Of a stretch of 64,000 nucleotides of DNA, positions 44,766 through 53,718 are shown one piece after another (the stretch's first letter is position 1; each line of letters opens with the position of its first letter). The notes below the pieces were generated by a model that was not told the origin of the DNA, made no database searches, and was given only the letters and a program-made list of their open reading frames with translations. A program made the translations under genes and the position numbers. The stretch is from Porphyromonas pasteri. Its GTDB lineage: Bacteria; Bacteroidota; Bacteroidia; Bacteroidales; Porphyromonadaceae. The stretch is from assembly GCF_014647755.1 (NCBI RefSeq), contig NZ_BMPU01000002.1, positions 124,001 to 188,000 on the forward strand, read 5' to 3'.

Positions 44766-45233
44766 TTAGTCTAAGAGTAGGTGATTGGCATCCTCGATCT
44801 TCTCGATGGTGCCAGAGAGGACGGAGGTACTACGCGAGGTCTGGTTGCGCGAATAGACATTCGAGGTGATGAATGCCTGACAGGTGCGCTCACTGAGGTC
44901 AAGGACCTGGCTCACGGTCGTGCCATCGGCCTCGACCCAGTTGATGAAGAAGACACTCTTGCCGATACGTATGGCGCTGTAGTTGTCTTCGCCTTCCTTG
45001 CTACCGTGGACGGAGTCCTTACTTCTCCAGAAGAGGTGCTTGTGCGATAGGTACTCGACGGTAGAGAAGTTATCGGGGAAGCGCAGGTGTAGGCGCTTCC
45101 CGACGAGTGTCGTATCCGTAGTCTGTACGGGAGGTGCGTCCTCTTGGCTCGTCTTAGTGTCAGAGGAGTCCCCACTGCACGCTGTGAGGAGCAAGAGCGC
45201 AGCGACAAGAGTGAAGAGAGGGCGTAGATGCAT
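44766..45233 (-). CDS. Lipoprotein with a MoaF-like domain
   Basis: The 155-residue product has a lipoprotein signal (HLRPLFTLVAALLLLTAC), lipobox LTAC, and a Ser/Asp/Thr-rich linker. The domain (GKRLHLRFPDNFSTVEYLSH, then DNYSAIRIGKSVFFINWVEA and TTVSQVLDLSERTCQAFI) resembles the MoaF C-terminal/phenolic-acid-decarboxylase-like barrel, in which a small ligand binds inside a lipocalin-like fold. The resemblance is by eye only. It lies 39 bp after the HAD gene and 32 bp before the AlkD-like gene. Confidence 0.65.
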   Translation of the reverse strand: MHLRPLFTLVAALLLLTACSGDSSDTKTSQEDAPPVQTTDTTLVGKRLHLRFPDNFSTVEYLSHKHLFWRSKDSVHGSKEGEDNYSAIRIGKSVFFINWVEADGTTVSQVLDLSERTCQAFITSNVYSRNQTSRSTSVLSGTIEKIEDANHLLLD

Positions 45234-45272
45234 GATAGATCTATGGCTAATGTGTAGTAGGTGTGGTGCGGC

Positions 45273-45704
45273 TTAGTCACGCGAGAAGAGACGCGAGAAG
45301 AAGCCACGCTTCTCCTCCTCCTCTTCGTAGAGACCCAGTCGGTGCCACTCGCCGTCGAGCGCCTTACCCGCCTGGATGCGGTGGTAGATCGTACCCCAGT
45401 CGGGCAGCCCACCGAAGCTGCGGTCATCGAGGAAGAGATCGGCCTTGAGCTTGCGCGAGAAGCCCGACCCCGTAGCGTCTTCCTCGGGGAAGTCTCTATT
45501 GATAGCGTAGAACTCTACGCCACGCTGACGGCACCACTCCACGGCTTCGTCCAGGAGAGCGCCCTCACGGACGGTCCAGAGGATGAGACGATGCCCATCA
45601 CGGATCAGCATCGCGAGGGTCTGGGTGGCGAAGGGGATTTCCTCGCCGATCTTGGGATAACGGTGACGCACGATCGTGCCGTCGAAGTCAACAGCTATAA
45701 TCAT
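45273..45704 (-). CDS. Small HAD-like hydrolase (BT0820 type)
   Basis: The 143-residue protein has HAD motif I at its very start (IIAVDFDGTIVRHRYP; Asp6, Asp8), motif II in RLILWTVREG and the distal acidic motif in KADLFLDDRSFGG. The cap domain is minimal, as in small Bacteroides phosphatases. The C-terminus is basic and aromatic (KRGFFSRLFSRD). It follows ftsZ by 29 bp, and no link to division is evident from sequence. Confidence 0.8.
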   Translation of the reverse strand: MIIAVDFDGTIVRHRYPKIGEEIPFATQTLAMLIRDGHRLILWTVREGALLDEAVEWCRQRGVEFYAINRDFPEEDATGSGFSRKLKADLFLDDRSFGGLPDWGTIYHRIQAGKALDGEWHRLGLYEEEEEKRGFFSRLFSRD

Positions 45705-45733
45705 TAGTAGAGTGGGGGAGTATAGGGTAGAGT

Positions 45734-47221
45734 TTAGAATCCAGAGAAGCGGATGACGTTCTCAGGCGTCTCCTCGGTCTTCTCTTCTTCGGGCTGAGTG
45801 ACCTCCTCTACGGGCTCTGGACGTGACGGTGTAGAGGTGGTGAAGGTCGTCGAGCTCGTCGTGTACTGCGAAGGCTCGGGGCGGGGCGTATGCAGGTCGA
45901 AGGCCGACAGCGTGCTACGCTCACGAGCACTCTGGCTGGCCGTACCATAGTTGTTAATACGGATCGCTCTGTTGCTACTCTTATCGATGCGCTTGCTCTC
46001 GAAGATGCGGTGATCGCGGCGGAAGGAAGGCGTCTCCTCGAGGATGAGGAGGAGCTCTTCGTCATCGAGCTCATCGATGTTCAGGGCGACAGGCTCGGCC
46101 TTTGTGCGCTTGGTGGCGGCACCACCATAGACACGCTCGATGAGGCGCTGCTGCTCGTCGCGCTCCTTCTCTTCGCTGATCTTGGCCAGCGGATCCTTGG
46201 CCTTGGGCGTCGTGGGCAGGAAGATATCTTCGTCAAAGCCGAAGCCCGAGGCGAGGATTGTCACACCGATCTTCTTGCCGATACCTTCGACGCGAGCCGT
46301 ACCATAGATCGTCTTGACCTCGTCGGAGAAGTCCTCGGTGAAGGCCTGGAGCTCGGTGAGCTCGGGGATAGTGAGAGGCTCTTCATCACCCTCATAGACG
46401 TTGATCAGGAGGTGACGTGCCTTGCTGATATTGTTGTTGTTCAGGAGAGGCGAATTGAGTGCCTCCTGGATAGCCAGAGTCATACGCTCGGGCCCTTCAG
46501 CGTAGCCGGTGTTGATGACAGCTACACCGCCATTGCGCAGGGTCGTATCGACGTCAGCGAAGTCAAGGTTGATCGTACCGGCGATATTCACCAGGTCGGA
46601 GATACCGCGTGCAGCATTGCTCAGCGTATCGTCCGCCTTGGCGAAGGCTTCGGAGACGGTGAAGTCCTTGTACACCTCGATGAGGCGCTGGTTGTTGATG
46701 ACGAGGAGAGCGTCTACACTCTCGCGCATCTGCTTGACCCCTTCGAGTGCCTGGAGGATCTTAGCCGTACCTTCAAAGAGGAAGGGGATCGTGACGATAC
46801 CGATAGTCAGTAGGCCCGCCTGCATGGCGATCTTGCCGATGACGGGTGCTGCACCCGTACCCGTACCACCACCCATACCAGCCGTGATGAAGACCATGCG
46901 TGTATCGCCCTCGATGAGGGCATCACGGATAGCCTGCTCACTCTCGAGAGCAGCTTCCTTAGCGCGCTCAGGTTTGGCACCAGCACCGAGACCCTTGGTG
47001 ACGGTGGGACCGATCGTGATCTTGTCTACCACAGGGCTGCGGTCGAGAGCCTGGGTATCTGTGTTACATAGGAGGAAGGACACCCCAGGGACGGAGCCAC
47101 TGGTGCACATCTTCGTGACAGCGTTACCACCACCACCACCTACGCCCACTACCTTGATGAGCTGCTTGATCTGACTTTCGCTGTATCCGTAGTTGATACT
47201 GCCTCGTTCTATTGTATCCAT
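45734..47221 (-). CDS. ftsZ: Cell division GTPase FtsZ
   Basis: Tubulin homologue that forms the division ring. The GTP-binding region shows VVGVGGGGGNAVTKM (about 24-38) and the tubulin signature GGGTGTGAAPVIG (about 117-129). The T7 synergy loop is in NLDFADVDTTLRNGG. After the globular core (about 320) come a long linker rich in charged and Thr/Ser residues and a conserved-looking C-terminal end (PENVIRFSGF). The 495 residues are longer than E. coli FtsZ because of the linker. Last dcw gene here. Confidence 0.96.
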   Translation of the reverse strand: MDTIERGSINYGYSESQIKQLIKVVGVGGGGGNAVTKMCTSGSVPGVSFLLCNTDTQALDRSPVVDKITIGPTVTKGLGAGAKPERAKEAALESEQAIRDALIEGDTRMVFITAGMGGGTGTGAAPVIGKIAMQAGLLTIGIVTIPFLFEGTAKILQALEGVKQMRESVDALLVINNQRLIEVYKDFTVSEAFAKADDTLSNAARGISDLVNIAGTINLDFADVDTTLRNGGVAVINTGYAEGPERMTLAIQEALNSPLLNNNNISKARHLLINVYEGDEEPLTIPELTELQAFTEDFSDEVKTIYGTARVEGIGKKIGVTILASGFGFDEDIFLPTTPKAKDPLAKISEEKERDEQQRLIERVYGGAATKRTKAEPVALNIDELDDEELLLILEETPSFRRDHRIFESKRIDKSSNRAIRINNYGTASQSARERSTLSAFDLHTPRPEPSQYTTSSTTFTTSTPSRPEPVEEVTQPEEEKTEETPENVIRFSGF

Positions 47222-47239
47222 GTCGTCTAAAGGTATGGG

Positions 47240-48721
47240 CTAATAATCATCACCACCATCACTCTCACCGAAGAGGCTGCTAATACCCTTTGATAAGCCA
47301 CTCTTGAGGCGCTCAAAGGCCGACGGACCCTTCTCCTTAGGCTCGCGCTTCTCTTCGTGTTTGTAGGACTCTTCGCGGTAGTCGAAGAAGTCGTCTTCAT
47401 CATCATCCAGCGGGAGGTGCTGGGCTTCGCTGATGGTCGTGTAGGTGTAGGACTCTTCCTCCTCTTCCTTGGGCTGGAGCACGGGCTCAGCAGACTCGCT
47501 GGAGCGTGTCGTGGGCTGCTCCTGAAGGAGTGACTCGAGGGGACGGAGTTCGTATGTCACACCGGGCTCGCTGGCCTGAGCGGCGAGGGCTATCTCGGTG
47601 ATATAATTTGCGAGGAGGTTATTGTCGACACCTTCCTCGTAGATGTCTCGGCGGAGAGAAGCCTTGCGGTACTCGGGAGAGAGCTTACGCAGGGTCTCGA
47701 AGAAGTAGTTGGTCTTCGTCACGCCACCAGCGAAGACGAAGCCCTTGGGGATGCTCTCACCGCAGCCAGCTTCGTGGATGATGCTGACCACATTGTTCAG
47801 GATCTCGAGGATACGTGCGCTGATGTAGCGGTTGACCTCGAGCTGGCTGAAGTGCTTCGTAGAGCTACCGTCAGCGGAGGTAGCGATGATCTCCTCGGTG
47901 CGCGACACGGAGAGATTCATCGAGCCCTGATTGATCTTTAGGTTCTCAGCGTCGGACTCCAGGAGGGGTACACTGAGCTGCGTGAGGTCGCGCGTCACAT
48001 TGTTCCCACCGAGAGGCAGGACAAAGAGGGCGACGGGGAAGCGCTCCTGATAGATAGCTATGGAGGTCGTACCGCCGCCGATGTTGACGTAGGCACAGCC
48101 GAGGGCCATCTCCTCCATCGTCATCGTAGCGGCTGCTTCGGCGATGGGGGTGGGGAGGATACCCAGCAGGCGTAGGCCTAAGCGATCTTCGATGGTCTCA
48201 CGGACGTTGACGATGATGTTCTGTCGGGCTACGATGAGTAGGTACTGGGCCTCAAGACGGCGGCAACGCACACCTCTGGGGTTGGGCTCGCGCTTGCCAT
48301 CACATCGGTAGCGGGGCTCTGTGATGGAGAGGATCGTCATGCCGGGATAGCTGGCATCACTGACCTGATCCTTGAGGGTGAGTAGGTGCTCGGGGGTGAC
48401 GACGCTACCTTCTTCACCGAGGTCGATGAAGGAGTCATAGCGCTCGGAGCGCATAGAGCGGCACTCCAGTCCTACATACACGCCAGAGATCTGTGCCTCC
48501 TGGGGTAGGGCGGTGCTGAGCTTATCGAGGAGCGAAGAGATACGCTTGGCAGCCTCCTCGATGTTGTGTATAGAACCTTGGCGCACGCAGCCTGCCGTGG
48601 GGACACGGTGGGCGGCGATGGGCACGACGCGTCCCTGTGGGGACTTCGTGGCGAGCATCCCAGAGAGGGAGGTGCTGCCTATGTTGATGACGGCGTATAT
48701 GCTATCCCTACGATCGTTCAT
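47240..48721 (-). CDS. ftsA: Cell division protein FtsA
   Basis: Actin-like protein that anchors FtsZ to the membrane. The N-terminal ATPase motif is YAVINIGSTSLSGMLATKSP and the second phosphate motif is CAYVNIGGGTTSIAIYQE. FVFAGGVTKTNYFFETL carries the adenosine motif. A charged linker (about 410-465) leads to a C-terminal segment AFERLKSGLSKGISSLFGES that fits an amphipathic membrane-binding helix. Start overlaps the ftsQ stop by four bases (ATGA). Confidence 0.93.
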   Translation of the reverse strand: MNDRRDSIYAVINIGSTSLSGMLATKSPQGRVVPIAAHRVPTAGCVRQGSIHNIEEAAKRISSLLDKLSTALPQEAQISGVYVGLECRSMRSERYDSFIDLGEEGSVVTPEHLLTLKDQVSDASYPGMTILSITEPRYRCDGKREPNPRGVRCRRLEAQYLLIVARQNIIVNVRETIEDRLGLRLLGILPTPIAEAAATMTMEEMALGCAYVNIGGGTTSIAIYQERFPVALFVLPLGGNNVTRDLTQLSVPLLESDAENLKINQGSMNLSVSRTEEIIATSADGSSTKHFSQLEVNRYISARILEILNNVVSIIHEAGCGESIPKGFVFAGGVTKTNYFFETLRKLSPEYRKASLRRDIYEEGVDNNLLANYITEIALAAQASEPGVTYELRPLESLLQEQPTTRSSESAEPVLQPKEEEEESYTYTTISEAQHLPLDDDEDDFFDYREESYKHEEKREPKEKGPSAFERLKSGLSKGISSLFGESDGGDDY

Positions 48722-49833
48722 TTCTTTTGTGGCTTGTTAGGTTTGCCCTTCTCGGCGGGCTTATTGGGTTTCTTGGGGGTGGGGGCTTGCTGAGGAGCGG
48801 GCTTCTTAGGATCCTTCTTGGGGTCCTTCTTCGGCTCTTTCTTATCGGTCTTCGCCTTGTCGCTGGGCTTGCTTGCGGGCTTATCCTTGGGCTTGTCCTT
48901 CGGGGTTTCCTTAGCCTTCTCGCGGGGCTTCTCTACGGCGGTGGGCTTCTTCGGAGCAGGAGCCGCATTGGCCACTGGCGCAGGCTTGGGGGAGAGAGCG
49001 GGAGTGGGTGCAGGCGCTGGTGCTGGAGCAGCGACGACTTCGCCTTCTTCGTCGAAGGTCTCGCCCTCGGGGGCATAGCGGCTGCATGCGATGATCTGTG
49101 TGCCGTAGTCGAGGTTGACGTAGCTGAAGGCGTTCATCCCGCGCTTGGGGAGCACGCTCTCTGCGAAGATGCGCCACTTACGGAGCTTCTCACTCCAGTT
49201 CGACTCGCGACCTATGATGACGCGCGTCGTGCCGATACGTGGGATGAGCACGATACCGTCGGTCTCGTCGACGTAGACCTGCCCGAAGTAGTCGGTGAAG
49301 TAGGGATCTTCGCGCAGGGCAGCCATGAGGTCGTAGACGGGACCCGTAGCCATCTTGAGGTCTACAGCACCGCTGACGATGGGGAGGTAAGCTGCGAAGG
49401 TGGGGTTCACCGTGATCGTACCCTTGCCCTGCGTGACGTAGTAACTCTTACCCGAAGGCTCCTGCACGATGTAGAGGGGGTGCTTCTCCGTCAGGCGTAT
49501 CTGCACGGAGGAGGAGGAGGGGGCGATGAAGGCCTCAGCACGCTTGTAGATAGGCATGCTGAGCAGGGTACGCTCGATCTTTCTGAGGTCGATGGAGTCA
49601 AGGCGTTTCCCACGTAGCTGGATGCCACGACGGGCAAGCTCATCGGTGATGCGGTCGCCAGTGAGGAAGAGTGGTTCACCACCCGCCTCGGTCTTTATCT
49701 CGACGGTAACAGCCTCGCAGCGGTCGGTGGAGGTGACGCGTGGGGAGCGGATGAGTAGGTACGCGATACCTCCTATCAGTGAGACTGACAGGAGGAGCAG
49801 GAGTAGGTTGCGTACGAAGGCTCTATTCTTCAT
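48718..49833 (-). CDS. ftsQ: Cell division protein FtsQ/DivIB with a long basic tail
   Basis: Single-pass division protein linking early and late divisome parts. One membrane helix (about 8-27) is followed by a POTRA-like region (TVEIKTEAGGEPLFLTGDRI) and the beta domain. After residue about 265 the protein continues with roughly 105 residues made almost only of Ala, Pro, Lys, Asp and Glu (for example PAPAPAPTPALSPKP and KKEPKKDPKKDPKKPAP). Such a periplasmic tail is not part of the usual family. Both ends overlap neighbours by four bases (murC and ftsA). Confidence 0.88.
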   Translation of the reverse strand: MKNRAFVRNLLLLLLSVSLIGGIAYLLIRSPRVTSTDRCEAVTVEIKTEAGGEPLFLTGDRITDELARRGIQLRGKRLDSIDLRKIERTLLSMPIYKRAEAFIAPSSSSVQIRLTEKHPLYIVQEPSGKSYYVTQGKGTITVNPTFAAYLPIVSGAVDLKMATGPVYDLMAALREDPYFTDYFGQVYVDETDGIVLIPRIGTTRVIIGRESNWSEKLRKWRIFAESVLPKRGMNAFSYVNLDYGTQIIACSRYAPEGETFDEEGEVVAAPAPAPAPTPALSPKPAPVANAAPAPKKPTAVEKPREKAKETPKDKPKDKPASKPSDKAKTDKKEPKKDPKKDPKKPAPQQAPTPKKPNKPAEKGKPNKPQKK

Positions 49834-51212
49834 AGCCTGCGGCGGATCTCATCTGCTACCTGGGGCACCAGGCGGTCAATATCTCCAGCGCCGACCATCA
49901 GGATGACTTCGGGGAGCTCCTGACGCTTCTTGAGCTCGGGGAGCAGGCCTTCCTTAGGCAGCACAAGCACATCCTTGTGCTTCATCACGTCGGCGATCAT
50001 CTGCGAAGTGACGCCTGGGATGGGGAGCTCGCGAGCGGGATAGATATCGAGGAGAATGACTTCGTCGAGCTGGTCAAGGCTTGCGGCGAACTCCCGATAG
50101 AAGTCCTGCGTACGGCTATAGAGGTGCGGCTGGAAGATGCCGAGGATCTTGCGGTCGGGATAGAGCTCACGCACCGAGCGGATGCTGGGGTCAAGCTCAT
50201 TGGGGTGGTGGGCGTAGTCATCGATGAGCACGCAGCGGGGATCATTGATGAGGCGGTCGAAGCGGCGATAGACCCCACGGAAGGAGGCTACACCTGCGGC
50301 CAGCTCCTCGAGGGTAGCTCCACAGAGGTAAGCTACGGCCATAGCTGCTACGGCATTCTCTACATTGATGAGGAGGGGCACACCGAGCTCGACGTGGAGC
50401 GTACCTGCGGGGTGCCCTTCGATAGCGGGATAGTGCCAGTCGAAGAAGAGATGCCCATCACGGATCTCGATGCCGTCGGCACGGAAGTCCGCTTCGTCAG
50501 CTCCTGTGGTGTAGGTGAAGAGGCGCGTACCTTTCTTGAGGCGGGGCGTCACGGGGATACCCTTCTTCATTACCAGAGCACCCTCTGCGCTGACGAGCGA
50601 GGTGAAGTGCTCGAAGCTCTCCCGATAGGCCTCGGGCGTATGGTAGATGTCGAGGTGGTCGGGATCCGCGGAGGTGATCACCGCGATGTATGGAGAGAGA
50701 TGGTGGAAGGAGCGGTCGAACTCATCGGCCTCGATCACGGCATAGTCGCTGTGCTCGGAGATGAGGCAGTTGGTCTGGTAGTTATTCGAGATACCGCCGA
50801 GGAAGGCGTGGCAGTCGACGTGGCTCGAGCGCAGGAGGTGTGCCAGTAGGGTAGAGGTCGTAGTCTTGCCGTGGGTACCAGCGATGCAGAGCCCGCGCTC
50901 ACGGCGAGTCAGTTCGCCGAGGAGCTCAGCACGCTTCATCACACGGTTGCCCTGTGCGCGGAAGAAAGCCAGCTCGCGGTGGTCGTGGGGAACGGCTGGA
51001 GTGAAGACGACGAGGGTATCCTTCGTGCGGAAAGGCTCGGGGATTAGCTCGGGATCGTCTTCGTAGTGGATCGTAGCACCCTCTTCACTCAAGGCGTGTG
51101 TGAGGGGTGAAGGCGTCAAGTCATACCCTGCTACGCTATCTCCCTTGCTGAGGAAGTAGCGCACGAGAGCGCTCATGCCTATGCCACCGATACCAATAAA
51201 ATACAGCTTCAT
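49830..51212 (-). CDS. murC: UDP-N-acetylmuramate-L-alanine ligase
   Basis: Adds the first alanine of the peptidoglycan stem peptide. The N-terminal Rossmann loop is FIGIGGIGMSALVRYFLSKG. The ATP-binding loop is GTHGKTTTSTLLAHLL (about 114-129). YAVIEADEFDRSFHHL and LIDDYAHHPNEL are further family motifs. The 460 residues are normal. First gene of murC-ftsQ-ftsA-ftsZ; the upstream dcw genes (murG, ftsW and others) are not adjacent. Confidence 0.96.
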   Translation of the reverse strand: MKLYFIGIGGIGMSALVRYFLSKGDSVAGYDLTPSPLTHALSEEGATIHYEDDPELIPEPFRTKDTLVVFTPAVPHDHRELAFFRAQGNRVMKRAELLGELTRRERGLCIAGTHGKTTTSTLLAHLLRSSHVDCHAFLGGISNNYQTNCLISEHSDYAVIEADEFDRSFHHLSPYIAVITSADPDHLDIYHTPEAYRESFEHFTSLVSAEGALVMKKGIPVTPRLKKGTRLFTYTTGADEADFRADGIEIRDGHLFFDWHYPAIEGHPAGTLHVELGVPLLINVENAVAAMAVAYLCGATLEELAAGVASFRGVYRRFDRLINDPRCVLIDDYAHHPNELDPSIRSVRELYPDRKILGIFQPHLYSRTQDFYREFAASLDQLDEVILLDIYPARELPIPGVTSQMIADVMKHKDVLVLPKEGLLPELKKRQELPEVILMVGAGDIDRLVPQVADEIRRRL

Positions 51213-51239
51213 GCACTATCTCTATTTTACCATTTTACG

Positions 51240-51247
51240 CAAAGGTA
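51240..51247 (-). promoter_or_regulatory. -7 box of the murC-ftsQAZ operon
   Basis: TACCTTTG on the minus strand, 28 bp before the murC ATG. Confidence 0.55.
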
Positions 51248-51439
51248 CAAAGAAAGTAACACCGAGCGCCAGCGTACTTATATAAAGCGGGTAAGTCGGC
51301 TTCTCTGCAAGGCGAGAAAATCGACTCATACTAGTTCCTTTTTCTCTGCGGTTCAGTTTCTACTTAGCCGAAATGTATGCAGGGGAATAAGTCCCTGCTC
51401 ACCAGAGGCATCGGCTGGAGGATATACCTCTCTTTGTTG

Positions 51440-51447
51440 TACCTTTG
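51440..51447 (+). promoter_or_regulatory. -7 box of the acyltransferase gene
   Basis: TACCTTTG on the plus strand, 33 bp before the ATG at 51480. It rules out the longer frame that begins at GTG 51447. Confidence 0.5.
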
Positions 51448-51479
51448 TGTACCACAACTACTTCACATTAATTGGCTAC

Positions 51480-52556
51480 ATGGGTAAGAAACGATTACTA
51501 TCGCTTGATGCGCTCAAGGGCTTCGCTATACTGCTGGTGATTTTTGGGCATGTCTATCTGGGTGCAGACTCAGATATTTTTGCTACAAAAAGCTATCTGC
51601 ATCGCTTTATATTAGCGGTACATATGCCATTGTTCGTTCTTGTATCTGGGTACTTTGCTCAGCGGAAAGTTGACAGCTTATCATCCCTCAAACAGTTCTT
51701 TCAAGACAAGTTTGTGCGGCTTATCTTACCTGCTATGCTGTGGTACCCTTTCTGGAGACTATGGAATGATGGTCAGATAGAGTGGGTGGGAATCTTCGGT
51801 AACCAGTATTGGTTTACACTCCATCTGTTTATTTATGTTGCTCTTTTTCTTGTCCAACGTAGTGTCGTTGACCTTGTGCTCCACGCTTTACCCAAGAAGA
51901 AAGCACTTGCCTGGGAAGTTATACTTCATATTGTCTTTACAATAGGGATCTATTACTTCATTCATGATGGGATTCTGCGCTTGTATCCAGCTGCAGCGAA
52001 TATACTGCCTATTGTGCGTACACGCTTGGCTTGCCTATATCCCTATTTAGTGATTGGATGGATCATTGGGCGACTAGATCTCCTAGATAAGCTACGTTCA
52101 CAGGGAGTTGTCGCTATCGCTTTTATACTTTTTGTTGTCTGTATAGGGCACTTGATTCAAGATCCTAATGGGGATCAGTATTTGGCAGAATACTTGGGTT
52201 ATGGGCTGTGGCACATCAATCGTCTAATGGCTCTCTCGTTCACCATCTTGATGATCTATGTGCTGGATGTACTGACGATAGGCGAAGGACGCCTTGGACG
52301 CTGGCTTGTATTATTGGGACAGTGGTCACTACCCATTTACTTTGTGCACTATTTCTTCTTACCAGTCTTCCCTGGAGTGCATGCCTTCCTTGGGAGAATT
52401 ACTCCAAGTAACCAGCTTTCACTTGACATATTTATCGGACTTGCTGGCACGCTGATGACCCTCTTGCCATCGCTTGCCGTCATCTACTGCATCCGCCTCA
52501 ATCCTTATCTGGACTTTGCGCTCTTCGGTGAGAAGGGCCGTCTGATGAAGAAGTAA
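51480..52556 (+). CDS. Acyltransferase-3 family membrane protein
   Basis: Integral membrane O-acyltransferase of the OatA/fucose-acetylase type, which acetylates cell-surface sugars. The protein of 358 residues begins GKKRLLSLDALKGFAILLVI with the conserved FGH histidine (IFGHVYLG). It has about ten hydrophobic helices and the family stretch PLFVLVSGYFAQRK. The substrate is unknown; lipopolysaccharide, capsule or peptidoglycan are possible. The gene is the only plus-strand gene between 22.7 and 64 kb and is markedly more AT-rich than its neighbours, both signs of transfer. Confidence 0.87.
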   Translation: MGKKRLLSLDALKGFAILLVIFGHVYLGADSDIFATKSYLHRFILAVHMPLFVLVSGYFAQRKVDSLSSLKQFFQDKFVRLILPAMLWYPFWRLWNDGQIEWVGIFGNQYWFTLHLFIYVALFLVQRSVVDLVLHALPKKKALAWEVILHIVFTIGIYYFIHDGILRLYPAAANILPIVRTRLACLYPYLVIGWIIGRLDLLDKLRSQGVVAIAFILFVVCIGHLIQDPNGDQYLAEYLGYGLWHINRLMALSFTILMIYVLDVLTIGEGRLGRWLVLLGQWSLPIYFVHYFFLPVFPGVHAFLGRITPSNQLSLDIFIGLAGTLMTLLPSLAVIYCIRLNPYLDFALFGEKGRLMKK

Positions 52557-52579
52557 GTATTGCTCTATATCCTAAAGCA

Positions 52580-52627
52580 CATAGCCCCGAGACACCTCAA
52601 ATAGAGTGCCTCGGGGCTATGGCTTTT
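52580..52627 (+). terminator. Terminator of the acyltransferase gene
   Basis: A perfect 12-bp stem (CATAGCCCCGAG with CTCGGGGCTATG) is followed by GCTTTTA. It may also serve the converging gene at 52644. Confidence 0.85.
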
Positions 52628-52643
52628 ACGGGATAACGTCCTC

Positions 52644-53636
52644 TTACTCTGCCTTACCTGAGCCTATGTGGTAGTAGGCGCAGTGGGGGTATTCGTAGGC
52701 GTCAAGGCCAAGGTAATCTACCTCCATCTTATAGAGACGGCTACCATCTTCTTCGTACTTCTGCCCAGGGACTATACGAATATATGCCCTTATATAGAAG
52801 GTCTGCAGATCCAATCCCAGTGTATTCTTGCGCTTCTCAAAGCTCTCTGCTCGGTCAGCGGGGACGCTGATGAAGGGAACATTCTTCTTATATGTTAGGA
52901 AGGGGTGGATCGGGAGATCTCCCTTTGTAGCGAGGAAGGGTAATGCATAGCCAAGACGCTCATCCCATGGGTAGCCCCCGCGCACAAAGTCGTATCCCTT
53001 GGTGTGGAGCTTGTGCCGCACGTAGTAGACCCGATTGAGATCGAACTTCTCGACGGCTGCTTTCAGCTTCTCCAGTAAGGTTGCTCGCTGTCTCTGATAC
53101 TCGAAGGGATTGCTTGTCGCATCCGACAGCTGCTCTGGGCTTCCCGTAGATTCGGCGTATACCTTGATCGCTTGATCTGTGTAGGTTAGGCAACCAGCCT
53201 TGATAAGTGCGGGTATATAGTCCTCTTGGAGTAGCTCTACAGCCTCAGGATAGAGCGTTTTGTGCTCTATGGGGGCCGTTATAATTTCCCCCTTTTGTAT
53301 GGCATGCTCGGGATAAACGATGAGGCTGTCCTTGGGGAATTGTGGCAGGCTTAGGAAATATATGATCTGTGGTTGACCGATGGGATCTCCGAAGAAGTCC
53401 TTCTCTGCTGGGATGATGCGCTTCTTGAGCTTGCCTTTTGCGAAGGCGGGGATCTTCATATCCCCTTTACTCCAACCCATAGTTTGGTACCTTTCGCCTG
53501 GCTCATGCGGCAGGCCTATGGTGAGGCTATCGCCTACGTGGAAGGTGTGGCCATTGATCGTAGTGACGGATTCTTGGGCGACAATAGAGCCTGTGCCAAG
53601 CAGAAGGAATAGGAAAAGATAGAGGTAGTTACGCAT
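52644..53636 (-). CDS. Secreted protein of unknown function, paralogue A
   Basis: The 330-residue product has a signal peptide (RNYLYLFLFLLLGTGSIVAQ). The mature part contains TTINGHTFHVGDSLTIGLP, IPAFAKGKLKKRIIP and, near the end, NVPFISVPADRAESFEKR and YKMEVDYLGLDAYEYPH. The next gene (53719) encodes a close relative sharing these segments in the same order. No known domain is recognised; the two define their own small family here. Residues about 190-210 contain a charged helix (ATLLEKLKAAVEKFDLNRVY). Confidence 0.7.
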   Translation of the reverse strand: MRNYLYLFLFLLLGTGSIVAQESVTTINGHTFHVGDSLTIGLPHEPGERYQTMGWSKGDMKIPAFAKGKLKKRIIPAEKDFFGDPIGQPQIIYFLSLPQFPKDSLIVYPEHAIQKGEIITAPIEHKTLYPEAVELLQEDYIPALIKAGCLTYTDQAIKVYAESTGSPEQLSDATSNPFEYQRQRATLLEKLKAAVEKFDLNRVYYVRHKLHTKGYDFVRGGYPWDERLGYALPFLATKGDLPIHPFLTYKKNVPFISVPADRAESFEKRKNTLGLDLQTFYIRAYIRIVPGQKYEEDGSRLYKMEVDYLGLDAYEYPHCAYYHIGSGKAE

Positions 53637-53693
53637 AAGTAATAGGTTGTAGTTGTGTGAATTGGAGGTGCATCAAAGCCTTTCTCCTATGGC

Positions 53694-53701
53694 TAAAGTT
53701 A
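53694..53701 (-). promoter_or_regulatory. Probable -7 box of paralogue A
   Basis: TAACTTTA on the minus strand. The sequence around it is repeated upstream of paralogue B. Confidence 0.35.
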
Positions 53702-53718
53702 CTTCTTTTTCGCGGGGG

